Below are positions 45,303-53,631 of a stretch of 64,000 nt of DNA, in pieces. This DNA comes from Lentzea cavernae (GTDB lineage Bacteria > Actinomycetota > Actinomycetes > Mycobacteriales > Pseudonocardiaceae). The stretch covers positions 372,001 through 436,000 of the forward strand of contig NZ_BNAR01000002.1 of the NCBI RefSeq assembly GCF_014653695.1, given 5' to 3'. The position numbers were made by a program, and so were the translations under genes. Each line of letters opens with the position of its first letter. Within the stretch, counting starts at the first letter, position 1. A model generated the notes under the pieces. The model was given only the letters and a program-made list of their open reading frames with translations, ran no database searches and was not told where the DNA came from.

Positions 45303-46847
45303 GTGAAGATCGAGACTCAGGCGATGGGGCACCGCCAGGTGCTGGAATCGCTGTCCGGACTGCTGCTCGCGCTGTTCGTGGCCATGGTCAGCTCCACGGT
45401 GGTCTCCACCGCGCTGCCGCGGATCATCGGCTCGCTGAACGGCACGCAGACGCAGTACACCTGGGTGGTCACGGCCACCCTGCTCACGGCGACGGCAACG
45501 ACCCCGATCTGGGGCAAGCTCGCCGACCTGTTCAACAAGAAGACGCTGGTCCAGGTCGCGATCGTGATCTTCGTGGTCGGCTCGCTGCTCGCGGGCTTCG
45601 CCCAGGACACCGGACAGCTCATCGCCGCCCGCGCGTTCCAGGGCCTCGGCGTCGGCGGTCTGCAGGCGCTGGTGCAGGTCGTGATCGCCGCGATCATCCC
45701 GCCGCGGGAGCGCGGCCGCTACAACGGCTACCTCGGCGCGGTCATGGCCGTGGCGACGGTCGGCGGCCCGCTGCTCGGCGGCCTCATCGTCGACGTGTCG
45801 TGGCTCGGCTGGCGCTGGTGCTTCTGGGTCGCCGTGCCGATCGCCGCGCTGGCGTTCGCCGTGCTGCAGGCGACGCTGAAGCTCGAGACCATGCGCCGCG
45901 AGAACGTGAAGATCGACTACCTCGGCGCGACGCTGATCGCCGCCGGCGTGAGCGTGCTGCTGGTCTGGGTCTCGTTCGTCGGCAACTCGTTCGACTGGCT
46001 GTCGTGGGAGACCGCGGCAATGGTCGGCGCCGGTGTCGTGCTGCTCGGCGCCGCGATCGCCGTCGAGCTCCGCGTGAAGGAACCGGTCGTGCCGCTGCAC
46101 ATCGTCGTCCAGCGCACTCCCGCCCTCGCCATCATCGCGAGCCTCGCGGTCGGCATGGCCATGTTCGGCGGCGCGGTGTTCCTCGGCCAGTACTTCCAGA
46201 TCGGCCGCGGCTACTCGCCGACCGAGGCGGGCCTGCTGACCATCCCGCTGATGGCGGGCGTGCTGGTGTCGTCCACGATCTCGGGCCGCATGATCAGCCG
46301 CAGCGGCAAGATCAAGCCGTACATCGTCGCGGGCACGTTCACCCTGGTGGCGGGCTTCCTCGGCCTGGGCTTCGTCGACCACGCCACCGCGCTGTGGATC
46401 GTCGGCGTCGCAATGGCCGTCGTGGGCGTCGGCGTCGGCATGACGATGCAGAACCTCGTGCTCGCCGTGCAGAACAGCGTGCCCCTGAGCGAACTGGGCG
46501 CCGCCAGCGCGACCGTCACGTTCTTCCGCTCGCTGGGCGGCACGATCGGCGTCTCGGTGCTCGGCGCCGTGCTCGCCAACCGCGTCACGGCCGACCTCTC
46601 CGCCGCGCTGCACGTGCCGGCGGGCCAGTCGACCGGCAGCACCAGCGCGTTGAACCTGCAGGCCCTGCCGCCCCAGGTCCAGACGATCGTGCACACCGTC
46701 TACGGCGACGCGACGGCGCACATCTTCCTGATCTCGGCCGCCGTGGGCGTGATCGGCATCATCGCTGCACTGCTGCTCAAGCCGATCACGTTGCGCACGA
46801 CGATCGATCTCGAGAAGAAGGAAGCAGACTCAGCGGTCGCGCGATAG
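45303..46847 (+). CDS. MFS transporter, DHA2/EmrB-QacA type
   Basis: A 514-residue, 14-helix drug:H+ antiporter. QTQYTWVVTATLLTATATTPIWGKLADLF is the helix 1-2 region of the family (WVVTATLLTATATTPIWGKL seen), with RAFQGLGVGGLQALVQVV as the antiporter motif. GTG at 45303 follows GAAGGGGCGGGA; an ATG at 45327 would lose eight residues. Divergent TetR control implies induction by an exported compound. The universal stress protein gene follows after 14 bp and may be cotranscribed. Confidence 0.9.
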   Translation: MKIETQAMGHRQVLESLSGLLLALFVAMVSSTVVSTALPRIIGSLNGTQTQYTWVVTATLLTATATTPIWGKLADLFNKKTLVQVAIVIFVVGSLLAGFAQDTGQLIAARAFQGLGVGGLQALVQVVIAAIIPPRERGRYNGYLGAVMAVATVGGPLLGGLIVDVSWLGWRWCFWVAVPIAALAFAVLQATLKLETMRRENVKIDYLGATLIAAGVSVLLVWVSFVGNSFDWLSWETAAMVGAGVVLLGAAIAVELRVKEPVVPLHIVVQRTPALAIIASLAVGMAMFGGAVFLGQYFQIGRGYSPTEAGLLTIPLMAGVLVSSTISGRMISRSGKIKPYIVAGTFTLVAGFLGLGFVDHATALWIVGVAMAVVGVGVGMTMQNLVLAVQNSVPLSELGAASATVTFFRSLGGTIGVSVLGAVLANRVTADLSAALHVPAGQSTGSTSALNLQALPPQVQTIVHTVYGDATAHIFLISAAVGVIGIIAALLLKPITLRTTIDLEKKEADSAVAR

Positions 46848-46861
46848 ATCGAGGGGGAACC

Positions 46862-47347
46862 ATGAGCGCCGGCCTCAACAACGCCTTCCAGTCCACGGTG
46901 GACAGCTTCGGTCCCGCTCCCCGTCCGTCGTCGAGGACGATCATGGTCGGCGTCGACGGCTCCGACACCGCGATGCGCGCGGCGGCCTCCGCGTTCGGCC
47001 TGGCCCGCCGCCAGGGAGCACGGCTGGTCGTCACGTTCGTGGCGTGCCACTCGTCCCTGGCGGCGCTGAGCCCGGCCGTGGCGTCGGTGTTCGAGCACGA
47101 GGCGACGGCCTGCCTGTACGCCGAGCTGAGCGACCAGGTCCGGACGTTCGCGGAGGAGCTCGACGTGCCGGTGACGTTCTTGAAGGCGTTCGGCGATCCC
47201 GTGACGGTGCTGCGCGACTCGGCCGACCAGTGCCAGGCCGACATGGTGGTCGTCGGGGCCTCGCAGCAGGCGGGCCACCGGTTCGCCGGGTCGGTGGCGA
47301 CCCGGCTCATCAGGACGGGTCGCTGGCCGGTGCTCGTCGTGCCCTGA
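46862..47347 (+). CDS. Universal stress protein (UspA family)
   Basis: A 161-residue single-domain Usp: an N-terminal strand TIMVGVDGSDTAMRAAASAF and a C-terminal VVVGASQQAGHRFAGSVATRLI, a form of the ATP-binding loop in which the central glycines are partly replaced. ATG at 46862 after GAGGGGGA. A strong terminator follows at 47369-47401. Confidence 0.88.
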   Translation: MSAGLNNAFQSTVDSFGPAPRPSSRTIMVGVDGSDTAMRAAASAFGLARRQGARLVVTFVACHSSLAALSPAVASVFEHEATACLYAELSDQVRTFAEELDVPVTFLKAFGDPVTVLRDSADQCQADMVVVGASQQAGHRFAGSVATRLIRTGRWPVLVVP

Positions 47348-47368
47348 CCACCACACCTCGGACCACAT

Positions 47369-47401
47369 GATGCCCGTGCTCGAACGTCGAGTGCGGGCAT
47401 C
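47369..47401 (+). terminator. Hairpin terminator after the MFS-Usp operon
   Basis: Long stem GATGCCCG...CGGGCATC extended by CTCGA/TCGAG, with two mismatched pairs and a 3-nt loop. It lies 22 bp after the Usp gene. Confidence 0.75.
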
Positions 47402-47456
47402 ACTGCGTCTACCAGTAGGTTCACATCCGCGGACAAGAGCGTCTCAACTTGTCTCG

Positions 47457-47484
47457 TTGTCATAGGTCGGAGCACTGCTACGGT
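47457..47484 (+). promoter_or_regulatory. Promoter of the glycosidase locus
   Basis: TTGTCA (47457-47462), a 16-bp spacer and TACGGT (47479-47484), about 100 bp before the GH27 gene. Good sigma-70-type (HrdB) elements for this GC content. Confidence 0.5.
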
Positions 47485-47504
47485 ACGACCGGGCGCAAGG
47501 ATTT

Positions 47505-47519
47505 CTAAACTTAATTTAG
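47505..47519. promoter_or_regulatory. AT-rich palindrome downstream of the GH27 promoter
   Basis: CTAAA-CTTAA-TTTAG, perfect five-base arms inside an unusually AT-rich run (47502-47530), placed just after the predicted transcription start. Likely a repressor site (ROK- or LacI-type sugar regulator). Confidence 0.5.
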
Positions 47520-47587
47520 TATTTATTCTTGACGCGCTCGGGTGTGCGAAGCATGCTTCAGCCACTCGACGACGAGAGGTACGGGGA

Positions 47588-49717
47588 ATGCCGAGAACCC
47601 TGCTGACCGTGGCCACCATCGCCTTGACCTTGCTGGCGCCCACCGCCGCAGCTGCCGCACCGTCCGCACCGCCGGTGGAACACGCGGGTGCCGACCAAGG
47701 CGCGCCCACCTACTACGACTCAGGCATCGCGCGCACCCCGTACATGGGGTGGAACTCCTACTTCGCCGTGGGCGCGGCGTCGGAGGAGAAGGTGCTCGGG
47801 GTCGCCGACCACCTCGTCAGCAGCGGCCTCGCGAAGGCCGGCTACGACATCGTGTGGATCGACGGCGGGTGGAACGCGAGCCCGCCGCGCGACGGCAAGG
47901 GCTCGCTCGTGCCCGACCCCGCGCGGTTCCCCTCCGGGTTCACGAAGCTCGTGAACACGTTGCACGCCAAGGGCTTGAGGGCGGGCATCTACACCGACGC
48001 GGGCGCGTGGGACGGCAAGAACTGCGCCGCCGGCAGCGGTGGCGGCTACTACGAGGCGGACGCGAAGCAGTTCGCCGGGTGGCAGTTCGACGCCATCAAG
48101 ATCGACTTCCTGTGCGGGATCGCGCAGAACATGGACCCGGCCGTCGCCTTCACGCAGTTCTCCGCGGCGGTGCGCAAGGCCGGGCGCAAGATGATCCTCA
48201 ACCTCTGCAACCCGGTCACCGACGAGTGGGGCGTGCCGCACCGCTGGGACCAGACCGCGTACGTGGCCTACACCTACGGCCCGCGCGTCGGCGACTCGTG
48301 GCGCACCTCGACCGACGTCGCGTTCGGCACGCCGTACGAGGGCATCTGGCGCGACGTGCTGCGCAACATGGACCGCAACCTCTACCGGCCCGGCGCGCAG
48401 GGTCCCGGTCACTACAACGACCCGGACTACCTGATCCCGATGCGCAAGACCGAGCAGGGCACCTACGAGCTCAACGAGGAGGAGTCGACCTCGCAGCTCG
48501 TCATGTGGTCGGTCATGGCCTCCCCGCTGATCATCGGGTCGGACCCGCGCACGCTGCCGCCGTCGATGATCGAGACTCTGAAGAACCCCGAGATCATCGC
48601 GGTCGACCAGGACCCGCTCGCCATCCAGGGCGTCCGGGTCGCCGGCTCGGACAACGTCGACGTCTACAGCAAGGTGTTGTCCGGCAAGGGCGAGCGGGCC
48701 GTCGCCGTGCTCAACCGCAACGACGTGCCCACCGAGTTCACGATCAACCTCGCCGACACCGGCCTCAGGGGCACTATCGCCGTCCGCGACCTGCGCGCCC
48801 GCGCCGACCGCGGCACCGCCACCGGTTCCCACACCGTCACGGTTCCCGCGCACGGCACCGCGTTTCTCAAGCTGCGCGGCGAGACGGCCGTCCCCGGCAC
48901 CGACCTCGGTGGCGAGACCTCGGCCAGCCCGGCCCTGATCCGCTGGGACGACAGGACGATGGCCACCTTCGCCCGCGACAAGTCCGGCCGCCTCACCCAG
49001 CGCTCGATGGTCGGCGGCGAGTGGCGCAACTGGGTCGTGCTCGGCGGCCCGCGCGGTGGCCAGGTCCTCGGCCAGCCGTCGGCGTTCGCGAGCCCGAACG
49101 GCCGCATCGACCTCTTCGTCCGCGGCACGGACAACGTGGCCTACCAACGGACCTACTCCAACGGCCGCTGGGGCGGCTGGACCTCGCTCGGCGGCTCGCT
49201 GACCGACTCCGTGTCGGTGGCGTTCACCGGCCCGGACGACTGGAGCCTGTTCGGCCGCGGCGCCGACGGCCGCGTCTGGACGCGCGACAAGAGCAACAGC
49301 ACCTGGACCTCCGTCGGCTCACCCGGCAACCAGCAGATCTACGGCAGGCCCTCCGCCGCGACGGTCGCGTCCGGCACGTTCGTCACGGTCCGGCTGCAGG
49401 ACGACTCCGCCTGGTACCGCAAGCGCACCGCGAACGGCTGGTCCGCCTGGACCTCGCTGGGCGGCGTGATCAGCGGCAGCCCGACCGCCGTCGCCAACGG
49501 CGACCGGGTCAACGTGTTCGTGCGCGGCAGCGACTACACGCTGTGGCAGCAGGACCTCGTCGACGGCGCGGGCACCTGGTGGACCAAGCGCGACCAGTTC
49601 GTCAGCAACGCGCTCACCGGTGCGGTGGGCGGGGCGGCGGGTGCCGGTGGCTCGACCTGGGTCGCCGTGCGCGGGCCGGACAACGCCGTGCACGTGTCCA
49701 GCCTGACGGCCCCCTGA
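47588..49717 (+). CDS. Secreted alpha-galactosidase (GH27) with C-terminal beta-propeller lectin domain
   Basis: A 709-residue secreted enzyme: signal peptide (1 to about 23, ending TAAAAAPS), then a GH27 barrel. Landmarks are TPYMGWNSYF, YDIVWIDGGW, nucleophile D173 (IKIDFLCG), acid/base D243 (SWRTSTDV) and PGHYNDPDYL. An all-beta domain follows (about 345-430), then residues 440-709 with WxxWxxLGG-type repeats forming a PLL-like (fucose-lectin-like) propeller. It would remove terminal alpha-galactose from plant or other glycans, with the propeller binding the substrate. The next gene, GH95, starts 29 bp downstream and is likely cotranscribed. Confidence 0.92.
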   Translation: MPRTLLTVATIALTLLAPTAAAAAPSAPPVEHAGADQGAPTYYDSGIARTPYMGWNSYFAVGAASEEKVLGVADHLVSSGLAKAGYDIVWIDGGWNASPPRDGKGSLVPDPARFPSGFTKLVNTLHAKGLRAGIYTDAGAWDGKNCAAGSGGGYYEADAKQFAGWQFDAIKIDFLCGIAQNMDPAVAFTQFSAAVRKAGRKMILNLCNPVTDEWGVPHRWDQTAYVAYTYGPRVGDSWRTSTDVAFGTPYEGIWRDVLRNMDRNLYRPGAQGPGHYNDPDYLIPMRKTEQGTYELNEEESTSQLVMWSVMASPLIIGSDPRTLPPSMIETLKNPEIIAVDQDPLAIQGVRVAGSDNVDVYSKVLSGKGERAVAVLNRNDVPTEFTINLADTGLRGTIAVRDLRARADRGTATGSHTVTVPAHGTAFLKLRGETAVPGTDLGGETSASPALIRWDDRTMATFARDKSGRLTQRSMVGGEWRNWVVLGGPRGGQVLGQPSAFASPNGRIDLFVRGTDNVAYQRTYSNGRWGGWTSLGGSLTDSVSVAFTGPDDWSLFGRGADGRVWTRDKSNSTWTSVGSPGNQQIYGRPSAATVASGTFVTVRLQDDSAWYRKRTANGWSAWTSLGGVISGSPTAVANGDRVNVFVRGSDYTLWQQDLVDGAGTWWTKRDQFVSNALTGAVGGAAGAGGSTWVAVRGPDNAVHVSSLTAP

Positions 49718-49746
49718 CCACACGAATTTCCAGTAGGAGCAACACG

Positions 49747-52050
49747 ATGACGACTCGTCGCGCCTTCTTGAAGGCCTCTGGAGCGTTAGGCTTGGGCGCC
49801 ATGGTCCTGCCCACGTTCGCCGCGCACGCCGAACCCCAGCGACCCACGTCCACCCCGCTCAACCCCAAGCCGACGACCCTCTGGTACCCCGCTCCCGCCG
49901 ACGAGGCGAAGATCATCGAGCAGGGTCTGCCCATCGGCAACGGCCGCCTCGGCGCGCTCGTCGGGGGCGGCGTCGAGAAGGACTTCCTGTACCTGACCGA
50001 CGTCACCCTCTGGACCGGTGAGCTGAACGACGCCCTGGAAGGCGACGGCCAGCTGCCGTACGACCCGACGCACTTCGGCTCGTTCTCCCTGCTCGCCAAG
50101 CTCTACGTCGAGGTGCCGGGCCACGCGGGCGCGACGAACTACCGCCGCGAGCTCGACCTGAGCAACGGCCTGGTCACCACGAGGTACACCCACGGCGGCA
50201 AGCAGTACCGCCGGGAGATCTACTCGAGCCACCCCGACGACGTCGTGATCGTGCGGCTCGTCGGCCCGAACCAGTCCGGCACCATCACGCTCACAGGCGC
50301 GCACGGCGAGCCGACGGTGGGCGACGCGCCGCACACCGCGGCCGTGTTCACCGGCTCGTTGCCGAACAAGCTGGCGTACAGCGGTGTCGTCACGGCGTTC
50401 AGTCCGGATGGAACGGTCCAAGTGGACGGTGCGAACGTGAAGTTCGCCGGCTGTTCGGACCTCGTCATCGTGTTCTCCGGCGGCACGAACTACGTCCCGG
50501 ACGCTTCGACAGGCTTCATGAACCCAGAAGCAGAGCCCGCGAAGCTCGCACTGCAGAAGGCGAACGTGCGTGCCAAGGCGGACGCCCTGCTGCGCACGCA
50601 CGTCGCCGACTACCGCAAGAAGTACGACCGGCAGAAGGTCGACCTCGGCCGATCCACCGACGCCCAGCGCGCGATGGACACGTGGACCCGCCTCCAGGCG
50701 AGGGCCGCCAACCCGACGCCCGATCCGGAGCTGGAGGCGAGCTACCTGCAGTTCGGCCGGTACCTCGCCATCACGGGCTCGCGCGACAACCTGCCGATCA
50801 ACCTGCAGGGCCTGTGGCTGTCGAACAACAACCCCGACTGGTACAGCGACTACCACACCGACATCAACATCCAGATGAACTACTGGCTCGCGGACAGGGC
50901 GGCGCTGTCGGACACGTTCGACGCGCTCGCCAACTACTGCGTGGCGCAGCTGCCGGCGTGGACGAACACGACGCAGGCGGTGTACCAGGACCCGCGCAAC
51001 CGGTTCCGCAACACGAACGACAGGGTGGCGGGGTGGGCGGTCGCCTTCTCCACCAACATCTACGGCGGCAGCGGCTGGTGGTGGCACCCCGGCGGCAACG
51101 CGTGGCTGTGCATGTCGCTCTTCGAGCACTACGAGTACACGCTCGACCGCGACTACCTCGCGAAGATCTACCCGTTGCTCAAGGGCGCCTGCGAGTTCTG
51201 GGAGGCGCGGCTGGTCGAGACGCCTCAGGGCCTGGTCGACGACCACGACTGGTCGCCGGAGCACGGGCCGCAGGACACCCGCGGCAACACCTACAACCAG
51301 GAACTGGTGCACCACCTGTTCGGCAAGTACCGGATCGCGACGGACGTGCTGCGCCGCGACCAGTCCTACGGCCGCAAGATGTCGGCCCTGCGGGAGAAGC
51401 TGTACCTGCCGGTCGTCAGCCCGAAGACCGGCATGCTGCAGGAGTGGATGTCGCCCGACGACCTCGGCGAGACCACCCACCGGCACCTGTCGCCGCTCGT
51501 CGGCTTCTTCCCCGGTGACCGCGTCAACCGCGACGACTCCCCCGCCGCAGTGGTCGAGGGTGTGAAGCAGCACCTGATCACGCGCGGCATGGAGAGCTTC
51601 GGCTGGGGCCTCGCGTGGCGTGCGGCGTGCTGGGCGAGGCTGAAGGACGCCGACAGGTCGTACGAATTGATCCAGAAGGTCATCCGGCCGTCGATCGACC
51701 ACGCGAACGGCACGGCGCCGAACTTCTTCGACATGTACAGCTTCGGCGACCGGTCGATCTTCCAGATCGACGCGAACCTGGGCGCTCCGGCCGCGATGCT
51801 CGAGATGCTGCTGTACGCGCGGCCGGGGGTGATCGAGCTGCTGCCCGCGCTGCCCCCGGCGTGGAAGACCGGCTCGGTCACCGGGATCGGCGCCCGCGGC
51901 GGGTTCACCGTCGACCTGGCGTGGAAGGACGGCGAGGTCACCAGCGCGACCGTCCGCAGCGTCGGCGGCACGGAGACCGAGGTGCGTTTCGGCCGCTGGA
52001 AGAAGCGGATCAAGTTGCGCAAGGGGCAGTCGGTGACACTGCGGGCGTGA
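49747..52050 (+). CDS. Secreted glycoside hydrolase family 95 (alpha-L-fucosidase/galactosidase)
   Basis: A 767-residue protein with a twin-arginine signal (MTTRRAFLKASGALGLG, cleavage near AAHA), so exported folded. The N-terminal beta domain starts LWYPAPADEAKIIEQGLPIGNGRLGAL, typical of GH95. The (alpha/alpha)6 barrel has NLPINLQGLWL, DINIQMNYW and WSPEHGPQ (likely catalytic Glu about 504). GH95 enzymes invert and release alpha-1,2-fucose, or L-galactose in some members. Starts after TAGGAG. Together with GH27 it would strip terminal sugars from complex glycans. Confidence 0.92.
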   Translation: MTTRRAFLKASGALGLGAMVLPTFAAHAEPQRPTSTPLNPKPTTLWYPAPADEAKIIEQGLPIGNGRLGALVGGGVEKDFLYLTDVTLWTGELNDALEGDGQLPYDPTHFGSFSLLAKLYVEVPGHAGATNYRRELDLSNGLVTTRYTHGGKQYRREIYSSHPDDVVIVRLVGPNQSGTITLTGAHGEPTVGDAPHTAAVFTGSLPNKLAYSGVVTAFSPDGTVQVDGANVKFAGCSDLVIVFSGGTNYVPDASTGFMNPEAEPAKLALQKANVRAKADALLRTHVADYRKKYDRQKVDLGRSTDAQRAMDTWTRLQARAANPTPDPELEASYLQFGRYLAITGSRDNLPINLQGLWLSNNNPDWYSDYHTDINIQMNYWLADRAALSDTFDALANYCVAQLPAWTNTTQAVYQDPRNRFRNTNDRVAGWAVAFSTNIYGGSGWWWHPGGNAWLCMSLFEHYEYTLDRDYLAKIYPLLKGACEFWEARLVETPQGLVDDHDWSPEHGPQDTRGNTYNQELVHHLFGKYRIATDVLRRDQSYGRKMSALREKLYLPVVSPKTGMLQEWMSPDDLGETTHRHLSPLVGFFPGDRVNRDDSPAAVVEGVKQHLITRGMESFGWGLAWRAACWARLKDADRSYELIQKVIRPSIDHANGTAPNFFDMYSFGDRSIFQIDANLGAPAAMLEMLLYARPGVIELLPALPPAWKTGSVTGIGARGGFTVDLAWKDGEVTSATVRSVGGTETEVRFGRWKKRIKLRKGQSVTLRA

Positions 52051-52058
52051 CGCGGCCC

Positions 52059-52102
52059 GTTCGTGGTCACCGGCGTTCTAAGATCGGCTGGTGACCACGA
52101 AC
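52059..52102. promoter_or_regulatory. 13-bp perfect inverted repeat framing a leaderless promoter
   Basis: GTTCGTGGTCACC (52059-52071) and GGTGACCACGAAC (52090-52102), spacer 18 bp. TAAGAT (52079-52084) in the spacer is a -10 element seven bases before the GTG start at 52091, which lies in the right arm. The structure could also act as a terminator for the GH95 gene. Confidence 0.55.
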
Positions 52103-52528
52103 CCCGCCGAAGTCACCCTGACGAGCCGGAGCGCCGCACGGGTCCAGCGCGTCCTGTCGGCGATCTCGATCGCCGCGGTCCTGGCGGGCGGCGTCGCGAT
52201 CGCGCTCTCCGGCCTGCGGTGGTGGGCGATCATGTTGTGGGAGCTGGGGCTCCTGCTGGTGCTGTTCGTCCTCGCGGCGCTCTGGTCCTCCGTGAGCAGC
52301 GAGGAGCAGAAGACCGCCGCGTTGCGCGCCAAGGGGATCGCCGCGGTCGCGCAAGTTCTCGACAGCACCAGGGAGGACGACGGCGAGACCGTCACCCACG
52401 TGTTGACGCTCTGGATCCCGTCAGGCGGCGGTTTCGAGGTGCACCACCGTTGCGGTCACCACGACGGCGAACGGCATCTCGAAGTACTCGTCGACCCCGA
52501 AACGCACACGTGGGCCGTCGTGCACTAA
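52091..52528 (+). CDS. Small membrane protein (145 aa), unknown
   Basis: Two membrane helices (about 19-39 and 45-65) followed by a soluble C-terminal domain of about 75 residues with strands VTHVLTLWIPSGG and LEVLVDPETHTWAVVH, resembling the cytosolic end of actinomycete DUF3592-like proteins. The GTG start fits a leaderless transcript from TAAGAT at 52079. It ends 4 bp inside the convergent LacI gene. Function is unknown. Confidence 0.7.
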   Translation: MTTNPAEVTLTSRSAARVQRVLSAISIAAVLAGGVAIALSGLRWWAIMLWELGLLLVLFVLAALWSSVSSEEQKTAALRAKGIAAVAQVLDSTREDDGETVTHVLTLWIPSGGGFEVHHRCGHHDGERHLEVLVDPETHTWAVVH

Positions 52529-53511
52529 AGCGCGGCCGTCGAGTCCCTGACCACCAACGTCGTCGCCAGTTCGATGTGCAACGCCTCGGGCCGATGCCCG
52601 TCCAGCACCCGCATCAGCTGCGTGACGGCGATGCTCCCCATCTCCTGCAACGGTTGCCGCACGGTCGTCAGCCGCGGGTTCGTCGCCTCCGCCAGGTCGA
52701 TGTCGTCGAACCCGGCCACCGACAGGTCCTCCGGCACGCGCAGGCCCCGTTCCCGCGCCGCCTGCAAGGTGCCCACGGCGACCTTGTCGTTGAAGCACAC
52801 GATCGCGGAAGGCCGGGGTTCCGACGACAGAAGCTCCGCCGCCGCACGCGCGCCGTGCGCGACGGTGGGTTCGACGTGGCGCAGGCGATCCGGCGTGAGC
52901 AGCACCCCCGCCTGGGCCAGGGACGCGCGGTGGCCGGCCAGGCGGGCGTCACCGGCGAGCCACTCCTCCGGCCCGGCGATCACCGCGATGTCGCGGTGCC
53001 CGAGCTCGATCAGGTGGTCCGCCACCGCACGCGCTCCCGCGAAGTGCGCGGCGGACACGGAGGCGATGTCGGGCAACGGCAGGACACGCGGGTCGACCAC
53101 GACGAACGGATACCCCGCCTGGGACAACGCGACCAGCTCGCCGCCCTCCTCCGGCGGCAGGATGAGGATCGCCCCGTCGACGTCGGCCTGGTCCGCCAGA
53201 CCGCGCAGGGCGGCGCTGTGCTGACCCGACTCCCCCGCGTCCAGCAGCATGCGCAGGCCGTGCAGCTTCAGCGCCTCCGCGATCGAGGAGACGATCACGC
53301 CGAAGTAGTCGGTGAGGACGTACGGGCAGCGGACGTAGACCGTGCGCGTCCTTGACGCGGCCACGTCCTGCCTGCGCCGCTCGACGGCCTGAAGGACCAG
53401 GTCGCGGGTCCGCTGGGCGACGTTGACGTGGTCGTTGAGCACGCGGGAGACGGTCGCGATCGAGACACCGGTCTCCGCCGCGATGTCCCGCAGGCTCGCG
53501 CGTTGTTTCAC
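52525..53511 (-). CDS. LacI-family transcriptional regulator
   Basis: A 328-residue LacI-type repressor: helix-turn-helix SLRDIAAETGVSIATVSRVL near the N-terminus, hinge, and a sugar-binding domain (VDGAILILPPE, FNDKVAVGTLQAA, AGFDDIDLAEATNP). The GTG at 53509-53511 places the HTH four residues from the start as is usual; GTG at 53532 or ATG at 53592 are alternatives. It is divergent from the first GH30 gene and is probably the sugar-responsive repressor for the glycosidases. Two inverted repeats lie upstream. Confidence 0.9.
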   Translation of the reverse strand: MKQRASLRDIAAETGVSIATVSRVLNDHVNVAQRTRDLVLQAVERRRQDVAASRTRTVYVRCPYVLTDYFGVIVSSIAEALKLHGLRMLLDAGESGQHSAALRGLADQADVDGAILILPPEEGGELVALSQAGYPFVVVDPRVLPLPDIASVSAAHFAGARAVADHLIELGHRDIAVIAGPEEWLAGDARLAGHRASLAQAGVLLTPDRLRHVEPTVAHGARAAAELLSSEPRPSAIVCFNDKVAVGTLQAARERGLRVPEDLSVAGFDDIDLAEATNPRLTTVRQPLQEMGSIAVTQLMRVLDGHRPEALHIELATTLVVRDSTAAL

Positions 53512-53534
53512 GTTCTCGATCTTGCGTTCCACCT

Positions 53535-53569
53535 GGTCAATGTACCGGAAATCCTCCAGACCATTGACC
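53535..53569. promoter_or_regulatory. Inverted repeat upstream of the LacI gene
   Basis: GGTCAATG (53535-53542) and CATTGACC (53562-53569), perfect arms 19 bp apart. If the LacI start is at 53511 this lies in its promoter; with the start at 53592 it would be coding. Confidence 0.4.
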
Positions 53570-53594
53570 GCCGACACGGCCGGGTGTTTCATCC

Positions 53595-53611
53595 TGAAAG
53601 CTGACGTTTCA
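53595..53611. promoter_or_regulatory. LacI operator candidate before the GH30 gene
   Basis: TGAAAGCTGACGTTTCA: arms TGAAA/TTTCA extended toward a CG-containing centre, the general form of LacI-family sites. It lies 20 bp upstream of the GH30 ATG. Confidence 0.5.
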
Positions 53612-53631
53612 CAGTGATGGATGGGTGTTAC

